48,989 bases of DNA from Bacteroidota bacterium. Lineage in GTDB: Bacteria > Bacteroidota > Bacteroidia > Chitinophagales > Chitinophagaceae. The notes beneath the pieces are model-generated. The model was not told the origin of the DNA. It did not search any database and was given only the letters and a program-made list of their open reading frames with translations. Each line of letters opens with the position of its first letter. Within the stretch, counting starts at the first letter, position 1. Location: the NCBI GenBank assembly GCA_013285595.1, contig JABDHF010000014.1, positions 1 through 48,989 of the forward strand, in the 5' to 3' direction. The position numbers were made by a program, and so were the translations under genes. Positions 1 through 8,330 of the stretch are shown piece by piece.

Positions 1-262
1 CAGGTCAGGCGTGCCGCCATTAACTGCCGCTATTGCAGAACCGACCTGGATCAGTATGATAAAAACTGAATTAGACGCGGGTCGCCCTGTTATGTATACA
101 GGGCAGGGGGACGATGGCGGCCATTGCTGGATATGTGATGGATATAATTCAGCCAACAAGTTCCACTTTAATTTTGGGTGGGGTGGGTATCTTAACGGCT
201 ACTTTACTGTAGATCATGTTGAACCGGGTGATCTAACATGTATTTCATCTGGCAAAAATTAA
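1..262 (+). CDS. C10-family (streptopain-like) cysteine peptidase, 3' fragment
   Basis: The reading frame is open to the left edge, so only the last roughly 87 residues are visible and the true start lies outside the window. The fragment carries the catalytic-histidine region of peptidase family C10: GGHCWICDGY followed by FHFNFGWGGYLNGYF, matching the family pattern GHafv.DGY...fH.NWGWGG..dGyF. The catalytic cysteine and propeptide would be upstream and are not seen. Family members are secreted cysteine proteases. The protein ends about 18 residues after the GYF motif, with no T9SS sorting domain, unlike its neighbours. It converges with the minus-strand gene that follows and shares a terminator with it. 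Family assignment is fairly sure; activity cannot be judged from this piece. Confidence 0.85.
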   Translation, partial: RSGVPPLTAAIAEPTWISMIKTELDAGRPVMYTGQGDDGGHCWICDGYNSANKFHFNFGWGGYLNGYFTVDHVEPGDLTCISSGKN

Positions 263-314
263 AAGGCTAACAGCTTTAATAAAATTAGGGAATTATTCGT
301 GAATATAATAAAAC

Positions 315-344
315 GGCAAAGGCGCCCTTTCCAGACGCCTTTGC
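315..344. terminator. Bidirectional hairpin terminator between convergent genes
   Basis: GCAAAGGCG (316-324) pairs perfectly with CGCCTTTGC (336-344) around an 11-nt loop. On the minus strand it is followed by a T-rich tract (GTTTTATTAT), so it suits the 367-4848 gene's opposite neighbour: it lies just past the ends of two converging genes. On the plus strand the T-run is weak. Confidence 0.6.
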
Positions 345-366
345 TATTCAACTCTTATTGTATTTA

Positions 367-3300
367 CTATTGTGGTTTATATACTAACCTGCCTGTAGTG
401 GCTGCACCATCATTATTTACAAATCTATAAATGTATGTACCCGGCGCCAGCAGGCCTGGCATACTGAAGGATGAGGTAGATTCTTTAATATCAAACTGCC
501 CTACTGTTTTGCCTTCCATTGAGATAAGGTATAAAACACCAGTATTGGTTGTTGTAACTGTGAATGTTCCTGATGTTGGGTTCGGGAATATCTGCAGGCC
601 ATTTTGTGCATTTACAACGGTAGGCGTTTCTGTTTCTGTACCTGGCTCTTCTTTCCGGGCACGGGCAGTTATTGTTATTTTCTTTGTGGCGCGCGCAGTG
701 GCACAACTATTAGTTACGGTATAAGAAATGGTAGCGGACCCTGTAGCTACACCTCTTACTACTCCGGCTGTGCTTACAGTTGCCTTAGCTGTGCTGCTGC
801 TGCTCCATACACCACCTGCTGATGCGTCGGTCAACGCAATTGTAGCAGCCACCGCAACGCTGGCTGCACCACTTATAGTCCCTGCTGTTGGCGTAGCGTT
901 AACTGTTACCACCTTCGTGGCAACCGCAGCACCGCAAGTACCGGTTACTGTATAAGATATAGTAGCTGTACCGGCAGCTACTCCCCTTACCGCTCCTGCT
1001 GTGCTTACACTGGCTTTTGCTGTATTGCTGCTGCTCCATACGCCGCCTGCTGTTGCATCGGTCCAAACTGTGGTAGAACCAACGCATACAGTGGCTGTGC
1101 CTGAGATGGCGGCTACTGTAGATGCTGCACCAACTGTTACTATTTTTGTAGCAACAGCCGAGCCACAAGTACCGGTTACCGTGTAAGATATTGTTGCCGT
1201 ACCGGCAGCTACACCTCTTACTACACCGGCTGTACTTACGCTTGCCCTGGCAGTATTGCTGCTGCTCCATACGCCGCCTGCTGTTGCATCGGTCCATGGG
1301 GTGGTGGCGCCTATACAAACGGTTGCCGTACCAGAGATAGCTGCTGCTGTTGTTGCGGCATTAACCGTTACTACCTGCATAGCTATTGCTGAACCGCAGG
1401 TACCAGATACGGTATAAGATATAGTAGCCGTACCTGGGGCAACACCTCTTACAACACCCGCAGTGCTTACGCTAGCCCGGGCGGTATTGCTGCTGCTCCA
1501 TACGCCACCTGCTGTAGCATCGGTCCACGAAGTTGTAGCACCTCCACATACTGCAGCAGTTCCGGATATAGAAGCTACTGATGTTGCAGCATTAACTGTT
1601 ACTACCCTGGTAGCCACGGCTGAGTTACAGCCATTGGTCACTGTATAAGATATGGTGGCCGTACCCGGAGCTACGCCGCGCGTAACACCTGATGTGCTTA
1701 CTGAGGCTATGCCTATATTGCTGCTGCTCCAGGCACCCCCTGCAGTTGCATCGCTGAGTGCAGTGGTAGCTCCTGTACAAACTGTTGCTGTGCCAGTAAT
1801 AGAGGCTACCGTAGCCAGTGGATTTATCGTAACAACGGCCGAGGTTACACAGCTGCCGATAGCATAGCTTATGGTAACAGTACCTGTTACATTGCCAGTA
1901 ACGATACCGGTACCTGCACCTACAGAAGCGTTTGTATTAGAACTGCTCCAGTTACCACCACCAACAACATCGGTCAATGTGATAGAAGAACCAACACAAA
2001 CTGATGATAGACCCGCGATAGTTGAAGGCGCCTGGCTCACGGTAATATTAGTGGTGATGGAACACCCTGTAGAAAGTTGATACGCAACAGAGCTGGTACC
2101 CACAGATACACCGGAAACAACGCCGGTGCCTGCATCAATAACAGCTACACCTGTATTACTGCTGCTCCAGGTACCACCGCCTGCATCTGTGAGGGTTGCA
2201 GTAGTGCCGGTACAGATAGTAGATGACCCGGAAATATTAGCGGGTAATGGATTTATTGTTACGATAGTAGGTACGCTGCACCCTGCACCCAATGAGTAAT
2301 TAATAGTAGCAGTGCCTGCGCCAGTACCGGTAACGATACCTGATGAAGGATCTACTATAGCAATTGCTGGCGCACTGCTTGTCCAAGTGCCGCCACCTAC
2401 CGTGCTGGTAAGCGCAGTAATAGCGCCGGAACAAATTACAGCGTTACCTGTAACGCTGCCAGCCGATGGACTAACTGTTATAGTTGCTGTGGCTAAACAA
2501 CCAGCCAGCGAAACGTAAGATACTGTTTCTGTACCCTCAGCAACGCCATACAATGCGCCTGTAGCCGGGTCAATTGTTGCTATGCCTGTACCTGTTGTGC
2601 TCCAGGCGCCGCTACCAGCAGCGTCTGATAAATTGATGGATGAGCCAACACAAACACCCCCAGCGCCAGAGATTGGCGATATAGGGTTGACTACCACACT
2701 GGCAGTAGTGCTGCAATTACCTAACGAATAAGTAACGATACCAGTACCAGCCGAAATAGCGGTTACAACACCTGAGCCATCAACCGATATACTTGCAGAT
2801 GTGCTGCTCCAGACGCCACCACCAGCAGCATCGCTTAGTGTAAGTGTAGCGCCCTGGCAAACAGAGCCGCTACCTGATATAGCCGAAGGAGCCATGTTTA
2901 TTGTTACATTCGCGGTTGCAGTACAGCCAGCAGCTGAGGTGTAAGTTATTACAGAAGTACCTACCCCCGCGCTATATACAGTACCAGATGCAGGCAGCAT
3001 AGTGGCAACACCGGTGTTACTGCTGCTCCATGTGCCGCCACCTGTTGCATCTGCAAGCGTGGTTGTGGCGCCATTGCAAATACTTAAAATACCGGTTATA
3101 GGTGAGATGGCATTAACTGTTACTATTTGTGTTGCCGTGCAGCCTCCTGCGGTGTAAGTAATAGTAGCGGTACCCGCCACCATACCGGTAACTATACCGG
3201 TAGCGGCATTAACTGCGGCAATTGAAGTGTTTGAGCTGGTCCATGTGCCGCCTGTTGTGGCATCGGAGAGTGCAGTTGAAGAACCTACACACAGTGTTGG

Positions 3301-4848
3301 TGCACCACTGATAGGTGGGGCAGCGCAGGACACCCCGCAGGTGCTGAACGAGAAACCTGCCGATGCATTGCCGTTAGCTACTACCTGTAATGTATACGTG
3401 CCTGCAGGCAATGTAGCAGGCAATACGAACTGGACAGTATCTAACGCGCTACCGGTCATTACGGCGCCCAGCCTGTTCCAGTTATAGGTACGGGCGTAGT
3501 ATACATTGGTGCCTGAAGTGAGGCGTACCAGCGGATAATTAGATGCATTCTGCCAGTCGTCGCCGTAAGCTGCGCCTTCAGTGATACCATTAAACAATGT
3601 ACCTGTTGCTTTAAATGTATCGCATGCTGCTGGCCTTATTACGTTGCTAACTGTTGGCTTACCGGCTGCAAGTGGCGAACCGCCTGGAGTGTATATATAA
3701 TAAGTAGAGCTGCCCTGGTAAGAGAACATGATATTACCATCGGGCAGGCAAACCATATTTTGTATAAAAGTTGGGAACCCCGAGGCTAAAGTGCCTCCAA
3801 ATGGTGTGTTTACAGTAGTAAAAGCATTGGTAGTATAATTGTATTCGAAGTAAACAGAAGAATCGGGGAAGTGATCTCCGGCTGTTGGTGTTGGTGATAC
3901 AACGCAAAGAATATTACCATTGACCATCATAGCCGCCGGCGCATCGGGCGCGCCTTGTGGCGCCCCGGGAAAGTTAGGGCCTGCTACCCAGCTGCCAGGC
4001 GCAGTAGTGCCTGATGGTGTGTAAATAGCTGTGGTAGCCGCAGAGCCGATGAAAAACACTTTACCGTTTGGCAACAAAAAGCCTGCACCTGCTTCATCGC
4101 CATAAGGATCGTAAAGACCGACTGGCACATTTGCATCAGCTATCCAGGTACCACCTGTAGGAAGAGCTGCATTTGGAATGAATCTTTCCGAATTTGTGGT
4201 AAGCCTGTTCACGAAAAGAACACTGCCATCGGGCAGCTTTACCCATGCTGATTCGTTATGGATGCCTGTGGCCACAGGGCCAGCTACGTATCTATTAGAA
4301 TCAGGTTTATATATGAATGTATGCCGCAGATCGCTGGCCACTGCTGCCTGCAAAACGTAACCGTTAGGTAACAATACAGAGTTAGCGTCTGATATATTTA
4401 ACCCCGGTACCGGGCATGCAGTCCATGCGTTCGTGAGCGGATTATATGTTTCGCCTTTTGCCAGGCCGCTTCCGTACTCGCCGCCGGCTACATACACGCG
4501 CCCATCTCTAAGCACCTGCGATGAGAAGTACAAACGGTCATCGAACATTGCTGAAGTTGATGTCCATGTACCTGTCTTATAACTTCCATGGGCATCTGGC
4601 GTCAATATATCCCAAACATTACCATTACTGCTGCCCGACGATGTTTTACACATAATGGTGCCATTGGTCATCACCAGCATCACACCGGAGTTTGCATGGG
4701 GTGCATGAGCCGTCACTGTACTCCATGTGCCCTGCGCAACTGACTGGCACACAAACAATAACATACTCACAGAGAGTAATAATGATACTTGGAAGGCTCT
4801 CTTCCTGCCTGGCAATTTTCCGGCTTGTAACGCTGCATGTAAATTCAT
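367..4848 (-). CDS. Secreted kelch-like/Ig-repeat surface protein with T9SS sorting domain
   Basis: This is a 1493-residue exported protein. A signal peptide covers residues 1 to about 39 (basic start, SLLLSVSMLLFVCQ, then VAQ before GTW). Residues 40 to about 400 hold kelch or galactose-oxidase-like beta-propeller blades, with repeated patterns such as LRDGRVYVAGG, LLPNGYVLQA and LLPNGKVFFIG. A short beta domain ends in TCGVSC. Twelve Ig-like (BIG2-like) repeats of about 73-77 residues follow, each with a VC.G start, GGTWSSSNT, a central VTGV.AGTATI.Y and a second Cys. A Lys/Glu/Thr linker leads to a T9SS type A sorting domain beginning LQIFPNPTSGTF. The last five repeats are nearly identical and the final one has lost its first Cys. 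A role as a surface adhesin or carbohydrate-binding protein is inferred. The propeller may be a binding module or an enzyme; I could not identify copper ligands. Confidence 0.85.
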   Translation of the reverse strand: MNLHAALQAGKLPGRKRAFQVSLLLSVSMLLFVCQSVAQGTWSTVTAHAPHANSGVMLVMTNGTIMCKTSSGSSNGNVWDILTPDAHGSYKTGTWTSTSAMFDDRLYFSSQVLRDGRVYVAGGEYGSGLAKGETYNPLTNAWTACPVPGLNISDANSVLLPNGYVLQAAVASDLRHTFIYKPDSNRYVAGPVATGIHNESAWVKLPDGSVLFVNRLTTNSERFIPNAALPTGGTWIADANVPVGLYDPYGDEAGAGFLLPNGKVFFIGSAATTAIYTPSGTTAPGSWVAGPNFPGAPQGAPDAPAAMMVNGNILCVVSPTPTAGDHFPDSSVYFEYNYTTNAFTTVNTPFGGTLASGFPTFIQNMVCLPDGNIMFSYQGSSTYYIYTPGGSPLAAGKPTVSNVIRPAACDTFKATGTLFNGITEGAAYGDDWQNASNYPLVRLTSGTNVYYARTYNWNRLGAVMTGSALDTVQFVLPATLPAGTYTLQVVANGNASAGFSFSTCGVSCAAPPISGAPTLCVGSSTALSDATTGGTWTSSNTSIAAVNAATGIVTGMVAGTATITYTAGGCTATQIVTVNAISPITGILSICNGATTTLADATGGGTWSSSNTGVATMLPASGTVYSAGVGTSVITYTSAAGCTATANVTINMAPSAISGSGSVCQGATLTLSDAAGGGVWSSTSASISVDGSGVVTAISAGTGIVTYSLGNCSTTASVVVNPISPISGAGGVCVGSSINLSDAAGSGAWSTTGTGIATIDPATGALYGVAEGTETVSYVSLAGCLATATITVSPSAGSVTGNAVICSGAITALTSTVGGGTWTSSAPAIAIVDPSSGIVTGTGAGTATINYSLGAGCSVPTIVTINPLPANISGSSTICTGTTATLTDAGGGTWSSSNTGVAVIDAGTGVVSGVSVGTSSVAYQLSTGCSITTNITVSQAPSTIAGLSSVCVGSSITLTDVVGGGNWSSSNTNASVGAGTGIVTGNVTGTVTISYAIGSCVTSAVVTINPLATVASITGTATVCTGATTALSDATAGGAWSSSNIGIASVSTSGVTRGVAPGTATISYTVTNGCNSAVATRVVTVNAATSVASISGTAAVCGGATTSWTDATAGGVWSSSNTARASVSTAGVVRGVAPGTATISYTVSGTCGSAIAMQVVTVNAATTAAAISGTATVCIGATTPWTDATAGGVWSSSNTARASVSTAGVVRGVAAGTATISYTVTGTCGSAVATKIVTVGAASTVAAISGTATVCVGSTTVWTDATAGGVWSSSNTAKASVSTAGAVRGVAAGTATISYTVTGTCGAAVATKVVTVNATPTAGTISGAASVAVAATIALTDASAGGVWSSSSTAKATVSTAGVVRGVATGSATISYTVTNSCATARATKKITITARARKEEPGTETETPTVVNAQNGLQIFPNPTSGTFTVTTTNTGVLYLISMEGKTVGQFDIKESTSSFSMPGLLAPGTYIYRFVNNDGAATTGRLVYKPQ
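660..1805 (-). repeat. Five in-frame Ig-domain repeats with an exact 231-bp period
   Basis: The string CTGCTCC (plus strand) recurs at 800, 1031, 1262, 1493 and 1724, exactly 231 bp (77 codons) apart. Flanking DNA is nearly identical, for example CCTGCTGTTGCATCGGTCCA. The next copy, at 1943, is 219 bp away and clearly more diverged. This marks repeats 8-12 of the 1493-residue protein as recent tandem duplications. Confidence 0.9.
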
Positions 4849-5069
4849 AAAAAAAGTTTATTGGGCCTGGAAACAAATATTAATTGAAAAATGCTACTTA
4901 AAGTAATTGTTAAAATTTGGTTTGTTAAAAATAATGAAATACTTTTAATTCAGAATTAAATTTTTTCAAAACTGCAAGAATTTTACGGATTAATGAAACA
5001 GAAGATCATTAATATTTCCCGGAACGGTTTTTTAAGAATTTTAGTAATAAGAAGGAGTTAACCTGTTGT

Positions 5070-5465
5070 ATGAAATATCGTGGGGCTTTATTAATAATTT
5101 TGGCTTGTATATTGTTTTTTCAATGTGCTACGCGAAGCAAAGTAACCTATGATATTCCGCCTAATTATCCTGAAGAAAGAAAAAAAGAGATCATAGCGTT
5201 GTTTAACAAGGGTAAAGAATTATACAAGGCAAACTGTTCTGAATGCCATGGCATTTTTACGAAAGGGAAAGACAATATGCCTGATTTCACGACAACACAG
5301 CTTGATAATTATTCGACGAGGTATATAAAAGGGGATCTGAAAAATCATGCAGTGGCAAGACAAATGAGCCCGGAACAATTGAATAATGTATTGCTTTTTT
5401 TGCGCTATAAGAAAACAAAAAAAGCAGATACAACAGCAGGCAAAGTGAAACGATTAAATAATTAA
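5070..5465 (+). CDS. Small monohaem c-type cytochrome, probable lipoprotein
   Basis: This 131-residue protein has one covalent haem site, CSECH at residues 56-60, and a likely distal Met at residue 99 in RQMSPEQLNNVLLFLR, the usual C-terminal helix of class I cytochromes c. The N-terminus (KYRGALLIILACILFFQCAT) is a lipoprotein-like signal with Cys19 as the probable lipidated residue, although Gln before it is unusual for a lipobox. A small soluble electron carrier anchored in the envelope is the expected role. The start is supported by AAGGAG at 5052-5057, 12 nt upstream. The next gene begins 66 nt downstream in the same direction, so the two are probably co-transcribed. Confidence 0.85.
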   Translation: MKYRGALLIILACILFFQCATRSKVTYDIPPNYPEERKKEIIALFNKGKELYKANCSECHGIFTKGKDNMPDFTTTQLDNYSTRYIKGDLKNHAVARQMSPEQLNNVLLFLRYKKTKKADTTAGKVKRLNN

Positions 5466-5531
5466 TACGAAAGAACCTACTGATCTTCAGATCAAAACAT
5501 CATTCCTAACGGACTTAAAAAACAATGTGTT

Positions 5532-6062
5532 ATGAAATTTCCATTATTGATCATCGCTAATTTATTCTTCCTGTTTGCATCGGCGCAAAATGTACCTGCT
5601 AATATTTATGGCTTTAAAGTGCCGGCACTGAATGGCAGCACCATAGACCTGGCACAATACAAGGGCAAAAAAATACTGATCGTGAATACGCCTGAAGAGG
5701 CTGATTTCTCCAAACAATATTCTGAACTGGAGGCGCTGTATCAACAGTATAAGGATAAGCTGGTGATCATTGGTTTTATTACCAACGACTTCCAGATAGA
5801 ACCGGGATCAAAGAAAAACCCCGCCCGTGCAAAAAACTATAAGGTCACTTTCCCCTTAGCTGCAAAAGTATTGGTGAGAGGAGATAATATGGCGCCTATC
5901 TACAAATGGCTTACGCAAAAACAATACAATAATTTTGAAGACACCGAAATAAAATGGGATTTCCAGAAATTCCTGATCAATGAAAATGGTGTTCTGGTTG
6001 CTGATTTCGACCCGATGACCAAGGCTGACAGCAAAGACATAGCAAGCGCATTACAAAAGTAA
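5532..6062 (+). CDS. Secreted glutathione-peroxidase-fold protein lacking the catalytic residues
   Basis: The 176-residue protein has a signal peptide (cleavage likely after ASAQ, residue 19) and then follows the glutathione peroxidase family along its length. The family's NVAS.CGFT.QY becomes NTPEEADFSKQY (52-63), GFPCNQFG..EPG becomes GFITNDFQIEPG (81-92), and WNF.KFL becomes WDFQKFL (142-148). The peroxidatic Cys or Sec is therefore Ala57 (codon GCT, not TGA), the active-site Gln is Asp86 and the Asn is Asp143; only Trp142 of the tetrad remains. Conserved structural segments such as YKVTFPLAAKVLVRGDN are intact and the frame is unbroken, so it looks like a maintained protein and not a decaying gene. 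Thiol peroxidase activity is unlikely. A binding or scaffold role is possible but not shown. A terminator follows. Confidence 0.8.
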   Translation: MKFPLLIIANLFFLFASAQNVPANIYGFKVPALNGSTIDLAQYKGKKILIVNTPEEADFSKQYSELEALYQQYKDKLVIIGFITNDFQIEPGSKKNPARAKNYKVTFPLAAKVLVRGDNMAPIYKWLTQKQYNNFEDTEIKWDFQKFLINENGVLVADFDPMTKADSKDIASALQK

Positions 6063-6084
6063 TTTAACGATTTTACTCATCCCC

Positions 6085-6117
6085 AAAAGGCCTACCCATT
6101 CACGGTAGGCCTTTTTG
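6085..6117 (+). terminator. Rho-independent terminator
   Basis: AAAAGGCCTACC (6085-6096) pairs perfectly with GGTAGGCCTTTT (6104-6115) around a 7-nt loop, ending in a five-T run. It closes the cytochrome/peroxidase-like transcript. Confidence 0.9.
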
Positions 6118-6297
6118 CTTATCCCCATAGATTTCACCGGAGGCTATTCATAGAGGAGTGCTTCGGCTTCTTAGCTTAATGACATTGGGTTACGAGGCCA
6201 GTTGACAGTAGCTACTAATCAATTTCCAGAGGGCCAGAGGGTGGCTATTACAGCGTTTCTAACATGGAGCGGAATTGATAGCCCCGTACATCATCAC

Positions 6298-6332
6298 AAA
6301 AAATGGCGCCCACCCGGAAACCGGGCGGGCGC
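6298..6332 (-). terminator. Rho-independent terminator of the parvulin gene
   Basis: Arms at 6306-6317 and 6321-6332 form a 12-bp GC-rich stem with one G-U pair and an AAA/TTT loop. On the minus strand it runs into TTTTTT (complement of 6298-6303). It lies 22 nt past the stop codon of the gene ending at 6354. Confidence 0.85.
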
Positions 6333-6353
6333 ATACTATAATTTCTATAACAA

Positions 6354-8309
6354 TTACTTTTTCACCATAGTCACAAATACCTTGTCGTTGAGTTTCATGG
6401 GGTATTCTTTGCGCATTTTTTCATTCCATTGTTTTTCCAGGTAGTCCTGGTATTCAGCTACAGCATATCCACGGGCTTCGTCAAGCGATTTCTGGCCGGG
6501 GCCAGTGTATACTTCTTTCGCATTTATTGCCGTGTACGGGCCATTTGGCGGAGCAATGATCTTCATCTTGTTTTTTTGAAGATCTTCTTTTGACGCATCT
6601 TTAAAGTGAGAGAATTCATAACGGCCGCGCTGTATGGAAACAGCATCTGGGTGGTTGCCAACATTTAATTGCTTTACAATGTCTTCATCAGATATGCGTG
6701 CATTGATCATAATGAGGCCGGTATCAAGAAATGCCCTCGTCTTGAACTTATATACTGCACCTTCAAACCCTGGCTCCCACATATACTTACTCTTATGGCC
6801 TTCATAAAATGCGGTTAGTCCCACAGTATCACGTGCGGCCTTGCTCCACACATTGCGATCCATCAATTCAAACAGCATGATACCATCGCGGTATTCTTCC
6901 ATCAGGTTTTTAAACTCCGGGTTTTCTTCCACCAGCTTGTGCTCTTCAAAATCATTAACCACATTACTTACATACAGGTTATAGGCATCATGCACCACTA
7001 CGTTCTTAGGGCCATTTAGCTTGCCATGCGTAAGCGTTTCAACAAACAATGCAAAATCGCTCTGCAGGTAGTTTTTGCCGCCAAGTGCGAAAACAGGTTT
7101 GGTCATGTTCTTATAGTTTTCCGCCTTTATTGTTTTAGCGTCCTTACCTGTGTCAGAAACCGTGGCCAGCTTATCAGATATCTCTTTTACGTTTGCCGGA
7201 TATTCTTTAAAGCCATTCTTCTCTTTTACCTTATTGAAGAAATAATCCCTTGCAGTTTGTGCACGTGAGTCGTTTTCTACCTTATGTTTGATCTGGGTAT
7301 ACAATGTATCATAAGGCGCTAAAGGAATTTTGGCTACCAGCTTCAGGATGTGAAAACCATAATCGGTTTTAATGGGTTCTGAAATGTCGCCTTTCTTTTT
7401 GAGTGCAAAGGCCGCATTTTCCAGTACGGGCACATACTTACCTACGCCAAATGGCTTGATAACACCGCTGTCCTTTTTAGAATAAGTATCGTCGGAATAG
7501 GCATCAACCATTTCATAAAATGGAGTTCCTTTTTTAAGCATAGCCTCTACGCTGTCGGCACGTTTACGGCCAGCGTCAATGCCCGCTGTCCCTTGGGCTT
7601 TCGACACCTTTATCATTATCTGGGCTACCTGCACCTGGCCCCTGTCGGCGCGTTTTTCTATTACCTTAATAATATGATAGCCAAACTGGGTATGCAACGG
7701 AGCTGACACCTTACCTACGGGTGTAGTATAGGCTACATTTTCTATAGGATATACGGTTTGAAAAGCGGTAATAAACCCAATATCACCACCGTTTTCCCTG
7801 GAACCTTTATCGTCAGAAAATTCTCTTGCCAGGGTTTCGAAGTCAGCTTTTTTGCCCTCAATGAGATGATAAATGCTGTCTATTTTCGCGTAGGCCGCAA
7901 CTGTATCTGACCCTGCTGGACAACTGATAAGGATGTGCTCAATATGCACATCTTCCTTCATGCGGTCGTAGGCCTCATGTATCAGCCTGTTTGTCACCTG
8001 CTCATCGGTAAGATAGTTTTTTGCGAGCTGCTTGCGGTAATTATCAAGCTCATTGTTAATGGCTTGTACGGTATCCAGCTTTTGTTTATCGGCCTCAGCT
8101 ACTTTCATGCGAAACAATGAATAAAGGTCGAGGTAGCTCTTAAGCGCAGTGTCCGACATGTCGGGTTTCTTGTTGATACTGTTCTTTTTGTAAACCCTCA
8201 GAAATTCATCTTTTGATACTGAATAGGGACCGTAAGTGAATAAAGTTTGTGCATAGCCCGACATCATACAGATACCAGATGTAAGGCAAGTTAAAACCAG
8301 CTTTCGCAT
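6354..8309 (-). CDS. Periplasmic peptidyl-prolyl isomerase with two parvulin domains (SurA/PpiD-like)
   Basis: This 651-residue protein has a signal peptide ending about residue 20 (SGYA-QT). An N-terminal helical region is followed by two PpiC-type rotamase domains. The first spans about 121-220, with VHIEHILISC at the start, FSDDKGSRENGGDIGFI, and FGYHIIKVIEKR at the end. The second spans about 226-327, opening VQVAQIMIKV and closing DYGFHILKLVAK. The order (helical part, parvulin, parvulin, C-terminal helical region) resembles SurA-like chaperones that assist folding of outer-membrane and secreted proteins. Its start is 21 nt after the stop of the thioredoxin-like gene, so the two form an operon. 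A link to folding of the adjacent giant secreted proteins is an inference. Confidence 0.9.
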   Translation of the reverse strand: MRKLVLTCLTSGICMMSGYAQTLFTYGPYSVSKDEFLRVYKKNSINKKPDMSDTALKSYLDLYSLFRMKVAEADKQKLDTVQAINNELDNYRKQLAKNYLTDEQVTNRLIHEAYDRMKEDVHIEHILISCPAGSDTVAAYAKIDSIYHLIEGKKADFETLAREFSDDKGSRENGGDIGFITAFQTVYPIENVAYTTPVGKVSAPLHTQFGYHIIKVIEKRADRGQVQVAQIMIKVSKAQGTAGIDAGRKRADSVEAMLKKGTPFYEMVDAYSDDTYSKKDSGVIKPFGVGKYVPVLENAAFALKKKGDISEPIKTDYGFHILKLVAKIPLAPYDTLYTQIKHKVENDSRAQTARDYFFNKVKEKNGFKEYPANVKEISDKLATVSDTGKDAKTIKAENYKNMTKPVFALGGKNYLQSDFALFVETLTHGKLNGPKNVVVHDAYNLYVSNVVNDFEEHKLVEENPEFKNLMEEYRDGIMLFELMDRNVWSKAARDTVGLTAFYEGHKSKYMWEPGFEGAVYKFKTRAFLDTGLIMINARISDEDIVKQLNVGNHPDAVSIQRGRYEFSHFKDASKEDLQKNKMKIIAPPNGPYTAINAKEVYTGPGQKSLDEARGYAVAEYQDYLEKQWNEKMRKEYPMKLNDKVFVTMVKK

Positions 8310-8330
8310 TTTTATGTGTGTTTTTAAATT

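Noticed and set aside
5701-5703. Selenocysteine in the peroxidase-like protein
   Set aside because: The codon at the catalytic position is GCT (Ala), not TGA, and the frame is uninterrupted there.
6202-6444. 80-codon plus-strand ORF after the peroxidase-like gene, and a possible tRNA in 6118-6297
   Set aside because: The ORF runs through a terminator into the antisense of the parvulin gene. No cloverleaf or CCA end could be seen.
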